The notes: a model not told the origin generated them from the letters alone. DNA of 64,000 bases from Rhizobium sp. ICMP 5592 (GCF_009498525.1 NZ_QSNT01000006.1:1-64000), one strand, 5' to 3'. Positions 12,701 to 18,941 are shown, counted from the first letter of the stretch. A program made the numbers and translations.

Positions 12701-13370
12701 GAGCCGCTGCGAAGTTCCCCCCTGCCCCTTCGAAGGTGACATCGCCGCCGTTGACGGTAAAGCCAGTCAGGCTACCATCGCCGCCGATATTGGGAACGCC
12801 GGTTGTCAGCGTCGCATGCGGCGTATTGATGAAGCCGCAGCCGTTACAGGTTATTCCGTTAGGATTTGCTACTATGACATCGGCGCGGCCACCAAACACT
12901 TCGGTGGGGCCATTCAGCGCCGAGCGATTGCCGCTGGTGACTTCGTTGAGGATAACCGAGGCGGGGCTGGAGCTGTTGAGGTTCGGGTTGCCGGGCGTGG
13001 CCCCGCCAAGGTTAGAGGTACCAACCTCGCCTTTGAAGTTGTTGAGGATCAGGCCCGGCGTGCCGACATTGAAGTCCGAAAATTTGTTGTGAGACAGGCC
13101 AGCCCCGTTCGGCGTGACGATGTCGATCAACGGCACGCCGTTCGGAGCTGCTCCAACGCCCGGCTGATTGGCAGCTGGTGCGGTGGTGCTCGCCGAAACC
13201 GACTGGGCGTTGGCAATCACCGGCTGCAATACCAGGAGGCTGCTCAGTGTCAGGGCAAGTGCCTTGTGCGCAAGGCGCGCAAGCCGATAAACGACGTCGC
13301 CTGCCGGCGGCTGCAAGGTGGTCGATTCTCTGGACGACTTGCCAGACCCATGCCGCGGATGTTTGCCCAT
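759..13370 (-). CDS. cdiA: Giant TpsA/CdiA filamentous haemagglutinin with nuclease-like C-terminal toxin
   Basis: About 4203 residues. A long signal peptide with an extended basic N-region (RLARLAHKALALTLSSLLVLQP, ending IANAQ) is followed by the TPS secretion domain at roughly residues 60-200, with the diagnostic VILNEV and NPNGI motifs. A huge beta-helix of about 62-residue repeats (SGVDFAAT, GNIVL, LSAGD, SHGDVTLDG) fills the middle, then Ser-rich FHA-2-type repeats, a pretoxin region with NYNYLTHQE, and a C-terminal tip with GGHIQACRFGG and NLFPQNSNFNNGAYK, typical of the DNA/RNA non-specific endonuclease fold (Endonuclea_NS_2). It is exported by the TpsB encoded upstream and probably delivers the nuclease tip into neighbouring cells. 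The ATG at 13370 with AGAAGGGCGA upstream is preferred over a GTG at 13439. Confidence 0.9.
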   Translation of the reverse strand: MGKHPRHGSGKSSRESTTLQPPAGDVVYRLARLAHKALALTLSSLLVLQPVIANAQSVSASTTAPAANQPGVGAAPNGVPLIDIVTPNGAGLSHNKFSDFNVGTPGLILNNFKGEVGTSNLGGATPGNPNLNSSSPASVILNEVTSGNRSALNGPTEVFGGRADVIVANPNGITCNGCGFINTPHATLTTGVPNIGGDGSLTGFTVNGGDVTFEGAGGNFAAAPGAVDLFDVVARNIHVNAPVYGKTLRLTGGASQYNYATGEATALTATSGTPEYAIDGSALGAMQADRIKIVVTEKGAGVKMSGDMAANAGELSLSVDGKISIGNASGRDGVAITSKQKVTAAKVTSKQKVAVQADQGITLQSVAADSDIVLASGTGLLSVSGDVNSGTTVQMSSGGGIAAGSVTAGNGAATLSVTSGDIAIAGAANSIGDLNLTATAGSISAGSLLSNQNIGLTAGLDVAIAGNVLAQGNVSATGRSIATGMAVSGINIAATSADPNGNVVLGTAGDLSLTATGGNITTGNLLSAGSLNTSATGSMTAGNIQTTGNFTATAASLTASNITSHGAITVNAATNVSGQVLGAGNILISGAAIQASTIASGVDFAATNAAGGTLAVGPVGALDLTATTGNIVVGTLLSAGDLNARAALLQANTLTAHGNVSIDGGVRVANQLLGAGNVTINGNANGVSAGLLASGVDFAATKAAGGNIVVASSGDLTVNDSLGAIQAGTILAAGAIDATGQTITADTITGHKSIVLSGATTVTGQILGAGNVSVSGPAIAADAIVSGVDIAATDAAGGRITLGPTTTGNGNLTLAASGLLSAGTLLSAGNLDARGATVTADTVTSHGDVTLDGATTVAGQILGAGNVLISGQSLSAQTVVAGLDFDATNAASGNIVLGQAGDLSVSVNGAVAAPTIQAAGVIDISGATIAADAITGHKGITLSGATGGVDINSQVLGGGDVSVSGSSIKAGTIVSGVDFAATAAANGNIVLASSGDLNLASTGNINTATMLSAGDLKAAGSTITADTVTSHGAVTLDGATTVSGQILGAGNVLITGQSLSAQTVVSGIDFDATNAASGNIILGQAGDLTVSVSGAAAASSLQAAGAIDVSGTSITADAITGHKNITLSSTDAGGVDVSGQILGGNDIAISGQSITAGTIVSGVDFARTAAANGNIVQATSGDVSLTSSGNVTVGTLLSAGDFSAAGSTISADGVTAHGDVTLDGATTVSGQILGAGNVLITGQSLSAQTVVSGIDFDATNAASGNIILGQAGDLTVSVSGTAAASSLQAAGAIDVSGTSIAADAITGHKDITLSSTAAGGVDVSGQILGGNDIAISGQSITAGTIVSGVDFARTAAANGNIVQTASGDVSLISTGDITVGTLLSAGGLTAQAMDLAASSITSHGKTNLKASGAATSGRVDISGQVLSAGDLAINANSLNAGLLVSGVDFAATDASGGNIKLASSGDTDLTISGNATAGTILSAGDVTANAANLQANSITSHGKVGVVGNVDVTSQILAAGDVTISGSSISAPTLISGIDFAATNAAGGNIVLAQSGAMNLTATGNIASQTILSAGDIAANAADLSADSITSHGRVGIVGNVNVSNQLIAAGNLTLSGGHINAPTLISGIDFAATNAAGGSIVLGSSGDMNLTASAGIATQTMLSAGVIDASGSTITANAVTAHGDITLAGSSSVNVAGQLLGANDVSLSGQTVQLGQAISGVDFAATAQSSNGAIALGSSGDLDINAGSATAGTLIVAGTLDVVASAFTGGNITSHGAVSIGSSANPGAVAINGQLLGGSNVSITGSGISGNVIVAGVDFDATSQSATGNIVLGQSGDLNLTATSGNVTVNSLMAAGSITANASNNVSANAVAHRDLTITAGNAITLAGQSLASRNANLSARSMTIDTLVSGVDFAATSAAAGGSLMLQRSGTMTLAASNGSINANSLLSGGNLAASATQNIGYSSLQSLGNATLTAPGAIAYTSTTRVGGNLTLNTGALDLSGTRGSQIAGGGSLIVNASSANLSGSNLVFGGLALNLSGSADLSNAQVSTVTNAGGSGDIAISAAGGLTTNANTELLAAHDLTLTLPSLGNSGQLAAANNVTFNIAGDFNNSPSGLVFAGNNANLFVGGTLNNDQGAILSGNGLTIAGPGGGQRNGAVVNTAGLIQSGGTMSILTDTLVNTTTSTPAIQRNVQISNEILSPYDVITETTRCVTRCNGSGDHDPPTYETVQTIDHLVSQLVAEDQLSAGAGADAKIRAGSNLTINATNLTNSYSSIKSDGDMTLTVAGTLTNDGATLNRTVTTTCDSSTPCQYYPDVGNSDNPNGTRDPSKDLAAGTAVSVQAIGVLSGVIQARGALNISAGAVNNVASNGSIAGQVAIDAAATTNNPLGALNSMTAGGALFNVNAALTGVAVNGGATAGSGPSLISGGPTIGSGPAITGNSLAVAGGASVNGNGVTAATGPSVGASALTVGGASINPNSLMGKLTAAIGNSGNLTQILQTNGAQLAALAKPQSGGVGGTVPGQVFLFETRAAFLDVSKFYGSGYFIDRIGYTPETKVPFLGDAYFDNQLVDEQMRQLVGDGLGAGSFIPGNNATDQMKTLLDNGVAYAEANGLGLGQALSPEQAANLTESMVIYQTEVVDGASVLVPVVYLSAADRAKTTSAATIAGNTVSIDAGSVDNSGAIAAADGMTINATDIKANGGAFLAGGNMNLNAANGITLAAQTMNIGGQTIVAANGGITAGGSLKVDAGAGSLTLAGTKVTSGGSAQLSGQTVTVGAVKQDNGGVQTLVGTTVTTGGNLSIAGASGVNIIASSAKAGGDLSVLSTNGAVNIISAGVENTVLNKDRLSLADGGTTTKTTSQTQQGSSLISGGTMLVSGDQGVLIGGSSLDAGGNLGIVSQNGNIAITASQDETSSSSKTKSGSANDYKSGSSSSTSVTSNGSSITSGNGSVVVQAYNGDISVIGSDIDAKSGSANLFAKGDVTIGEAIDSTSSSSSSGKAKRSETTITANGSSISGQGGINIGSKSGDVTISASQVAAGDASHKTDTNISAAGNIVIAAGKDTDETTSDSKKSGFLSSSKTHTHTYDEDNVGSSISATGNVNVTAGGETVVSGSDIAAGSNLSLSGSTVTVMGAEEEHESDKQTKKSGIGVGSGGGFISIYGSKDSKSSNSQTDNIGSTLSSAGTTTITSTQGDVNIFGSSSHSGDGTVISSARDVNIAPGAEEQSSSSQIKRSGFGINFSAGDGSLSIGIGVAKSEEQRSKDANINAVSTLDSDGSITIAANRDINDQSGKILAAGPIGLIAGDSVNLLSSNDVTNASEMQKQSFAGVSLTVQSSLIGAGQQAMQASSLLSGDNGIYGIAPAVLAGVKGYQAISSTMAAIDAKPNPDTGLKPAIAGISLTAGYSFSESSQQSTTSIPVPPEISGSSVTIIAQSGDVVGRGVQISAGMGKDGKAPTPSSDPDNGSVLISAAGNVDLESVQATSDSNSSSKSGSVSIGIAASIDASGNVFNAGPTANAAYGSGKQAANSVTQVNSNVSGTNTVTVVAGDTLTLAGGVLAGKTVNATAGNGIVIESRQDTASYDEKSKSAQLGISSGGISGGYNQGTITGDYANVSQQSGIFAGLGGYHVKTDGTIDLIGGFIGSTAASASNDLNANQILYSNIENSMSASSTSYGFSLIGAGIPVPVVGQPAKQSDSGATLATITPGNWNLTGQSQDLSGLNADASKANKTVDPFDIDKLKAQQQSAAALSALLNMGVGELSDRLGFDEGSPEKVALHAAVGAIVSQVAGTNVGAGALGGALSEIANGVLQQVLQTNPNLTDTQKSAITQWVAAAVGAAAGGGTGAAAALDNVNYNYLTHQERKELARALADCSPKDSESPACGRVKELQALTISRDERLDSCVGNSSDLCVKARTDLRIAAAEYLDAALTGEGEGDEMSLLERHMVFLKAWQYADSSDAQNGQDFKDEASKLKSDAAKALLNGSKDQIASIIRDPIIAGAIAFGGWGNARGIIGEGTGLTRGSTGGSFEEAIGGPPGTTQKVDVSRAIRGTPEYDLLNDPPANTTIELSNGTTFRTNSGGYVEGVTYQPLDSSGVRDSRQTAVGKEGIAGDVGGHIQACRFGGTCDRFNLFPQNSNFNNGAYKSWENEISGALKNGDDVGTVTVTFSRTNPNSARPDSLEVEYTINGMTKVKQFENKIGGGQ
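9241..10356 (-). repeat. Near-identical 558-bp tandem repeat inside cdiA
   Basis: Two adjacent copies of a 558-bp unit (186 residues, three 62-residue beta-helix repeats) are almost identical at DNA level: the same stretches recur at 9291 and 9849, and at 9481 and 10039. A third, more diverged copy follows at higher coordinates. The rest of the filament has the same protein periodicity but much lower DNA identity, so this block reflects recent duplication or gene conversion and could change filament length by slippage or recombination. Confidence 0.85.
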
Positions 13371-13565
13371 GATACGTTCGCCCTTCTGAGGTCGGGCTAC
13401 GTCCGCGGCTGTCGCCCGACTATGTAGCCTACATTTCACCTCGCCCAGGCCGCGTCATGCGGCTCATATTGAAGATTTCTCATGATCGACTTGGTGGCGG
13501 ACGTCAATTGTTACACGGATACGGAGAGCAAACTTGGCGATGTTCGCGTTGGTTTGGTAAAGACC

Positions 13566-13580
13566 GTGTGAATTTTACAC
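13566..13580. promoter_or_regulatory. Imperfect palindrome upstream of cdiA (possible operator)
   Basis: GTGTGAATTTTACAC is a 15-bp palindrome with one mismatched pair, about 200 bp before the cdiA start in a 400-bp stretch with no credible gene. A regulator site is an inference from symmetry only. The separate intergenic gap suggests cdiA has its own promoter. Confidence 0.3.
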
Positions 13581-13767
13581 CAATGGCTATATGCAATTCA
13601 GAGAGACACGCATCACGGATACTTCATCGTGGGCGCTTCAAGCCTTGCGGCGTGACGACGGTGGACGAACCTTGATGCGGTGCTCGAGCCGGAACACGGC
13701 GCCCTGCGCCGCCATGGCGTGAGAAAACCGCCGAAAATAACCACAAGCGTGGCAACTGCAATTGCAC

Positions 13768-13896
13768 TCACCACTGGCGCATTTGAGGCCACGATAGTAC
13801 ATCGTGCCGGTCGACCATTGCGTCGAATATGTCCGAATGCCCCATGTCGAAATTCACATGGCCGCCGGCGAGCCTGGCGTCGATGATCCAGCCAAA
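13768..13896 (-). pseudogene. Remnant of a second TpsB (CdiB) C-terminus
   Basis: Forty-two codons read FGWIIDARLAGGHVNFDMG, then SDIF, VDRHD and a final W before a TGA. The intact TpsB at 14678-16429 ends with FGWTAGAKFAGGNVNFDIG, SDIF, VDRKD and a final RW, so about 20 of the first 32 positions match and both end in the C-terminal aromatic residue typical of outer-membrane barrels. There is no start and the upstream frame does not match, so this is a degenerate end piece. It suggests an ancestral tpsB copy next to cdiA, lost by deletion or recombination. The remainder of the 13441-14069 gap shows no credible gene. Confidence 0.75.
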
Positions 13897-14069
13897 TCGG
13901 CTGCAAGATGGGCAGGCCGTTCAACAGGATCGCAACCGCTTCACGGGCGAATTTGGCCGGGGCGATTGACACTTACCTTGTCATTTTCGCCACTTGAAAT
14001 ACACGCTGACGTCCTGGTCATCGCCCTGTTCGGTTGAACGTTTCCTGCCCGCTTCGGATTTTCGGCCGA

Positions 14070-14660
14070 CTACTTTCGCGGCGTCAGCCACGTCTTCACC
14101 TGCTTCACGAACGTTTCGGCCAGCTGGGTTGCCACTGCGGTTTGATTGGGTGTGACAGCCGCATTGATGACCATCGCCGGAATGAGAGCTAGTCCATCAC
14201 CGCGGACTGTCATATCGTTGGCGCGTATCTCCTGAGCCTGCGCGATCAATTTTCCGGTACGCATGTCCTCCAGGCGGACTGTTCCATCGATAAAACTATT
14301 GTTACCTGCGATAATCCTGCCGGGAGCCGACGCCACGTCCAGATCATGAAGGGTAACAATCAACCTCGAGGGAATTTTACCCCCCGGATAGCCCTTGAGA
14401 TCCTGTGCAAGTCTTTGCTGCAGGACGCGCGACACAAGTGCGACCTGCGATTCCCGCGTGTCACCGTTCAAGAGAGGTGATCCCATCCTCAGATCGGGCG
14501 CCGCTTCTATGCGGACATCGGCTATACTGGCTGTAGCAAGCGCTGCGGTGAGGCGTGGATCTTGCGTCGTGCATCCGGCCCCGACAGCGCAACCCATAAG
14601 AGTAGCAGCAAGCAGAGCTCTGATCGCGCCGCGATGCAACTTTTTATTACTGTCCTTCAT
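14070..14660 (-). CDS. Lipoprotein of unknown function in the CDI/TPS operon
   Basis: A protein of about 196 residues with a signal peptide and a lipobox (AVGAGC), so it should be anchored in a membrane from the periplasmic side. The mature part has alternating strands and helices (RLIVTLHDLDVAS, SFIDGTVRLEDMRTGKLIAQ, and a C-terminal helix FVKQVKTWL). I do not recognise a named family. The ATG at 14660 is preferred because AGAAGG sits eight bases upstream; an in-frame upstream start at 14684 overlaps tpsB. The gene follows tpsB without a gap, which points to a shared transcript and a role in secretion or surface assembly of the TpsA protein, but that is inference from position. Confidence 0.7.
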   Translation of the reverse strand: MKDSNKKLHRGAIRALLAATLMGCAVGAGCTTQDPRLTAALATASIADVRIEAAPDLRMGSPLLNGDTRESQVALVSRVLQQRLAQDLKGYPGGKIPSRLIVTLHDLDVASAPGRIIAGNNSFIDGTVRLEDMRTGKLIAQAQEIRANDMTVRGDGLALIPAMVINAAVTPNQTAVATQLAETFVKQVKTWLTPRK

Positions 14661-14677
14661 CTTGATTACCTTCTGAT

Positions 14678-16429
14678 TTACCACCGCACGGAGGTGCTGA
14701 CGAACAACAGCCCCGCATCCTTTCTATCGACCGTGCCGCCGAATATGTCCGAATAGCCGATATCGAAATTGACATTGCCGCCGGCGAACTTGGCGCCAGC
14801 CGTCCAGCCAAACATGTCGCCGCCATCGATGCGATAGCGCGCTTGGCGTGCGATCCGGCCGTAGTCGAGGCCGACATAGGGCCGGAATTCGCCAAGGATC
14901 CTCGCAAGCTCGGCATTGTCGGCGAACGCCTGCGTGCGCCAGACGAGGTCGTTGCGGACGAAGAAGCCGTTATTGCCGTAAAGCATGGTCTCGCGCGTGC
15001 CACGAACCGACGAATAGCCGCCAAGCGAGATCTGCTCGGCCCCGAACAGATTGTCGGGGGAATATTGTCCAGTGACGATCGAATTAACCTCGAAGCGCTG
15101 TTCGGCAAGCTCGAACGGCCGCGTCACGGTGATCGTGCCGCTGAACTTGGAGAAGCGAGGATCGGCGTCGCCTGCCCCGGCATCGCCAGGTGCGACGGCG
15201 TCGAAGAGATTAAGTCCCTGGCTGTAGGAGAGGTCGAAGACCCAAAGGCCTCCCAGCATGCGGCGGGAATGGGAAATGCCGAGATCCCCGGCCGTATATT
15301 TGCGACTACCGACCTCTATTCTGCTGCCGAGCAGGAAATTGTTGGTTTCCTTGTAGGTCAGACCAGTGTTGAGCGTCGTAATCGAATCCTTGTCGCGGAA
15401 AATCACGCGGTCGGCGCCGATACCAAGCTGCTTGCTGTTGCCGGAGGTTTGCAGTGTCCCGAAATTACCCGGAACAGAGCTGTCATAGCCATACCAGGAG
15501 CCGTTCAGCGACAATGTCCAATAGCCATAGGGCACGCTGACATTGCCGGAATAGCTGTTGCTCTTGCCGACGCCGTCGTTCCGCCAGGGGTAGTCCGGGC
15601 CGCTATGCTCGTAGGAAAAGTTCCATTGATCGTTGATGCCAAACAGATTGTCATAGCCGACCGAGGCCGAGGACTTGGAATATCCCGTCTGCTCCTGGCC
15701 GAGATTGCTGTTACCGAAGGAGAGATGCCAGGGATGATCCGGCTTGTTCTCGATATTGAGGATCGAGGTTCCGTCCGTCTTCCCCGGCAGCATCGCCGTC
15801 TTGGCATTGTTGGACGAGAGACGGTTGATCTGGTCGAGACCCTGCTCGATATCGCGCAGATTGGTGATCTGACCCTTCATGCCGGGAAAGGCAGTCGCCA
15901 GCACGCCGGAGCCGGGGGCCGGCTTGCCGTTGATGTAGATATCGGACAACGTGCCCTCGACCGCCACCAGGCGCAGCACCTTCGTTCCGGCGATATCCTG
16001 GGCCGGCACGTAGACACGCGAGGTGACAAAGCCCTTGTTGAGGTAGAGGTGTGTCAGGTCGCGCAATAGCGAGTTGATCTCGCCAACGCCGACGCAGCGG
16101 TTCGCATAAGATGCGGTGACCGTGTCGATAGCGGTGGCCGAAAACTGCTTCACCCCCTCGACCTCGACATGGGTGATGGCGAAGCAGGGACCGGCTTTCT
16201 GGCCGCCGGGTGTTGCCGGTTGCTGAGCCTCGGCCTGAGCCGGCTTTGGCGTCATCCGCCCCAAGGTCTCCAGACGCTGCTGCTCGGCTTCCTGCGCCTG
16301 CCGGCGTGCGAAGTCGTCATTCGGCGTCTGGGCGGCTGCAGGCGATATGACGACAACCGCGGCCAGTAAGGCGCTGGCGGTCAAACCAAGGTTGTGGTGA
16401 GAAGCAGCCGAACGCCGGACTGACGTCAT
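14678..16429 (-). CDS. cdiB: TpsB/CdiB outer-membrane two-partner secretion transporter
   Basis: About 583 residues with a signal peptide (LLAAVVVISPAAAQ), an N-terminal plug-helix region, two POTRA repeats (CFAITHVEVEGV and LVAVEGTLSDIYINGK are typical POTRA/ShlB blocks) and a 16-strand barrel ending in W. The barrel contains a VRG motif in SSVRGTRE, the L6-loop signature of FhaC-type transporters. It recognises the TPS domain of TpsA proteins and threads them across the outer membrane; the obvious client is the giant CdiA downstream. The ATG at 16429 is preferred to an upstream ATG at 16477 because the latter overlaps the preceding gene; GAAGG lies upstream. The stop overlaps the region just before the lipoprotein gene. 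Confidence 0.92.
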   Translation of the reverse strand: MTSVRRSAASHHNLGLTASALLAAVVVISPAAAQTPNDDFARRQAQEAEQQRLETLGRMTPKPAQAEAQQPATPGGQKAGPCFAITHVEVEGVKQFSATAIDTVTASYANRCVGVGEINSLLRDLTHLYLNKGFVTSRVYVPAQDIAGTKVLRLVAVEGTLSDIYINGKPAPGSGVLATAFPGMKGQITNLRDIEQGLDQINRLSSNNAKTAMLPGKTDGTSILNIENKPDHPWHLSFGNSNLGQEQTGYSKSSASVGYDNLFGINDQWNFSYEHSGPDYPWRNDGVGKSNSYSGNVSVPYGYWTLSLNGSWYGYDSSVPGNFGTLQTSGNSKQLGIGADRVIFRDKDSITTLNTGLTYKETNNFLLGSRIEVGSRKYTAGDLGISHSRRMLGGLWVFDLSYSQGLNLFDAVAPGDAGAGDADPRFSKFSGTITVTRPFELAEQRFEVNSIVTGQYSPDNLFGAEQISLGGYSSVRGTRETMLYGNNGFFVRNDLVWRTQAFADNAELARILGEFRPYVGLDYGRIARQARYRIDGGDMFGWTAGAKFAGGNVNFDIGYSDIFGGTVDRKDAGLLFVSTSVRW

Positions 16430-16448
16430 AAGCCTGTCTGCCTTCGCA

Positions 16449-17126
16449 TCAGTTGGAGGCAGACTTCTGCAGCGCATCCAGTGCCGCCGACAGGCCCTTC
16501 AGGGAGAACTTGATGTTGACCTTCTGGCCATTCATCATCTGCACATGACCAACCCCATCCGCCGCCTTGGCAAGCGCTGAGATCGTCTTGGTGTCCAGCT
16601 TCTGCTGTGACCAGCAGCCGGCCTGGTTGCAATTGCGATAGGCCAGCTGCACAGCCGGCTTATCAGCCGCGTCGATGCTCAAGCCTGCAGGCAGGTACAT
16701 ATTGAGCGGCACCAGCGCGGTCAGCACCAGATCGCTTGCCGGCTGCTTGCCCGCCTTCTTGTCCGATACGGCCGGTGCATCGGCCTTGGCGATGGCGAGC
16801 GTCAGCACATTGACGTCCTGCTCACCCTGCTTCACCGTCGCGATCTGCGCCACTTCGCAATGTGTGGTCGCCGCACCGTCAGCAGCCTTACCGTCGATGC
16901 AGCGATAGTACCAGTCGTCGAATTTTTGCACACGGGCTTGCGGTGCAGGCTGCTGCTCGTTTGCAGCGGCAGGGGAGCCTTGACGGGAACCAGTACTTGA
17001 AGGCGTATTGGCAGCCGCGGGCGCAGGTTGTTCTTGCGCGGTTGCGGAAAATGCAAACAGCGTCGAGGAAAGGAACGCAACAGATGTCAGGGTCTTGAAG
17101 GAGAGGGACTTATTCGCGGGGGACAT
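16449..17126 (-). CDS. IalB-like (invasion-associated locus B) periplasmic protein
   Basis: A 225-residue protein with a signal peptide (SVAFLSSTLFAFSATAQ), a Pro/Ala/Gln-rich linker to about residue 65, then an IalB-family domain: FDDWYYRCIDG, HCEVAQ, DLVLTALVPLNMYLPAGL and YRNCNQAGCW with paired cysteines. IalB proteins are alphaproteobacterial periplasmic or envelope proteins; IalB of Bartonella is linked to erythrocyte invasion, while the biochemical role in rhizobia is not established. It is the first gene of the tpsB-lipoprotein-cdiA group, 19 bp before the tpsB start, so it is probably cotranscribed and may help export or fold the TPS substrates. Confidence 0.8.
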   Translation of the reverse strand: MSPANKSLSFKTLTSVAFLSSTLFAFSATAQEQPAPAAANTPSSTGSRQGSPAAANEQQPAPQARVQKFDDWYYRCIDGKAADGAATTHCEVAQIATVKQGEQDVNVLTLAIAKADAPAVSDKKAGKQPASDLVLTALVPLNMYLPAGLSIDAADKPAVQLAYRNCNQAGCWSQQKLDTKTISALAKAADGVGHVQMMNGQKVNIKFSLKGLSAALDALQKSASN

Positions 17127-17949
17127 ATAAAACTACCCAAAATCAAAGCCATTCGCTTGCGCAAGGCGCGCCTTGCTCAATCAGGATGTCGGTCAAAATT
17201 CATGAAGATGCACCTGAAAGCGGTGTAGCCGATCATGGGCCTAATTCGCTCAATAGCAGATTTCAAAAAAAATACAGCGAAAAGTAGCGTGAATACCGGC
17301 TCTTCACACGCTCGTTTTTCGATATGCGTGTAGAATCTGCAACACAAACGTTCGGTAATCGAATAAAACTGTCTCTGTTCTTGAAGGGATTGGAACCGGG
17401 GCTCTAGGAACTTCTGCTGACATCAGAACAATTTGGCTGAGGGGTCAAGTCATGGTCGAATTCAACAGACTGCACGATTGGCGAAGCTCCTTGGCGTCAA
17501 GCCTCGCGCGTAACGGGCACGTCCGACCACACGGAACCGGGCCCAAGAATGCGAGATTCGCGTTAGGCCCAAATTCGACCGCACACGTTTAAATCGATTT
17601 TAAAAAATCAAATTTTGAAGCTAATCGATTTTAATTTGTTCATTCAAAAATTCTTGTTGCGGCGCGAAGAAAATCGCTCCTAACTCCCTCATGTTATCTT
17701 GTCCGTTGTGGGAAACGCGCAATGACAGTCTCATTTCCGCTTACAGACAAACGTACCGTTGATGAGCTGCTGAAGCATCTGAACGCGCATAAGCTGTTCT
17801 ATCCTGGCAACTGCGTCATCATGGTCAATCCTCTCGCCGCGCACGTTTCGTCGTGCCTTTCATATGCTCTCAGCACCGCTCGGACGGCCTGGTAGGCGCA
17901 AGGCCCTTCGGTTGAAGCCACTTTTTGTCCCGAGTTGTGCATCGGAGGC
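17127..17949. other. Intergenic region with palindromic direct repeats and a doubtful 57-codon ORF
   Basis: No convincing gene. AATCGATTTTAA occurs twice (17592-17603 and 17623-17634), 31 bp apart in a very AT-rich stretch; each copy contains the palindrome AATCGATT, so a dimeric regulator site is possible. A plus-strand ORF at 17722-17895 (ATG, 57 residues, starting MTVSFPLTDKRTVDELLK) follows these repeats; it could be the broken 5-prime end of a gene but I do not recognise it. The ialB promoter should lie near 17130-17350; no clear boxes were identified. Confidence 0.4.
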
Positions 17950-18318
17950 TTACGTTCGAACACTGTCGAAGGCTTTAGACCTCCGTGCAGTCGTCTTCGA
18001 GCGTCCATCGGCTTGAGCGCCCGCTGGAAATTGTTTGAATTCCATAAGGCGTCGCTCATCTGGCGTGCGAAGAGTTCGACCTTCGGCGAGATCCTCTGAT
18101 AAGATTTTTAATTCGACGCGGAGAGGCAGAACAGGCATGCGATCGCACACTGGCGCTACCGCGTCGTTGGCATCCGTCATTGCGCCCGAATAGACCGGCC
18201 CCCATTCGTCGCTCACTCGCCACAGACTTGCCCAGGCAAAGATGGGTTCACCTTTCATGCTGAACCAGGTGCGGGTCTTCGCGCCTTTTGCCCCCTCAGT
18301 CTCTGCGAAACGAGACAA
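17950..18318 (-). pseudogene. SRAP-domain (SOS response-associated peptidase) gene fragment
   Basis: The frame contains TRTWFSMKGEPIFAWASLW, then WGPVYSGAMTDAND and DRMPVL, which are the core motifs of SRAP/YedK-HMCES proteins that crosslink to abasic sites in single-stranded DNA. The N-terminal part with the catalytic Cys2 is absent because the upstream bases are the regulatory region of the next operon, and similarity is lost right after MPVL, where family members continue to a WL motif. It is therefore a remnant truncated at both ends. The reading frame downstream of MPVL is not recognisable. Confidence 0.6.
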
Positions 18319-18322
18319 TCTA

Positions 18323-18470
18323 ACAGACTATAGCCTGATTTATCACGCATGAATCACAGATTGTAGGATGAGATCTGGAATCAAATTATCATACTATAGT
18401 CTGAATTATTAATCTTGATAATCAGTCTGTATACTGATAAAAACTGTTCGAAGATCAGTCTGTAGCCTGA
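18323..18470. promoter_or_regulatory. Four palindromic operator repeats upstream of the mobile mystery A/B operon
   Basis: Four 15-bp boxes fit CAGNCTRTANNCTGA: 18323-18337 (CAGACTATAGCCTGA), 18390-18404 (CATACTATAGTCTGA), 18423-18437 (CAGTCTGTATACTGA) and 18456-18470 (CAGTCTGTAGCCTGA). Each is a near-palindrome with CAG and CTG arms. The last three are spaced exactly 33 bp apart, about three helical turns, placing them on one face of DNA. The last box ends 9 bp before the start codon of the HTH gene, so autorepression by that protein is the obvious model. Confidence 0.75.
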
Positions 18471-18479
18471 GAAAAACAG

Positions 18480-18941
18480 ATGAAGAGCGATAGTCGAAAA
18501 AGGGGGCGCCTGCGTCTGGATGAACGACTTCGGGTGCTTCACCCGATTGACCGGTTCAAGGCGCCGCCGAAAGGATGGGTGCGCGCATTGCGCGATGCAC
18601 TCGGGATGACGGGCGCCCAGCTCGGCACACGCCTTGGCGTGCGGCCGCAAACCGTCGAAGCCATCGAGAAATCGGAAGCCGCAGGTACCATCCAACTTAA
18701 CACCTTGCGTCGCGCAGCTGAGGCGCTGGACTGCACACTCGTCTACGCACTTGTCCCCAACAGCTCACTCGAAGATGCTATCGAAGCGCGCGCAAGGAAA
18801 ATCGCAACCCGCGAGCTTCACCGCGTCGCGCATACGATGCGGCTCGAAGCACAGGGCACAGATGAAGCGGACTTCGAATCCCGCGTCCAGGCATACATTC
18901 GCGACAGGCTCTCCGAGCGCGACCTCTGGAATGAGACATGA
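18480..18941 (+). CDS. Mobile mystery protein A (XRE-type HTH antitoxin/regulator)
   Basis: A 153-residue protein with an XRE-type helix-turn-helix at about residues 38-90 (RALRDALGMTGAQLGTRLG, then VRPQTVEAIEKSE), followed by a conserved ALDCTLVYALVP block. This arrangement defines the mobile mystery protein A family, which is nearly always encoded directly before a Fic-domain partner. It probably represses its own operon through the four palindromes upstream and may neutralise the Fic protein. The stop overlaps the start of the next gene (ATGA), so the pair is translationally coupled. Start ATG at 18480. Confidence 0.85.
   Translation: MKSDSRKRGRLRLDERLRVLHPIDRFKAPPKGWVRALRDALGMTGAQLGTRLGVRPQTVEAIEKSEAAGTIQLNTLRRAAEALDCTLVYALVPNSSLEDAIEARARKIATRELHRVAHTMRLEAQGTDEADFESRVQAYIRDRLSERDLWNET

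Noticed and set aside
13613..13972. 119-codon minus-strand frame before cdiA
   Set aside because: The recognisable TpsB-like similarity is in a different frame; this frame has no family features.
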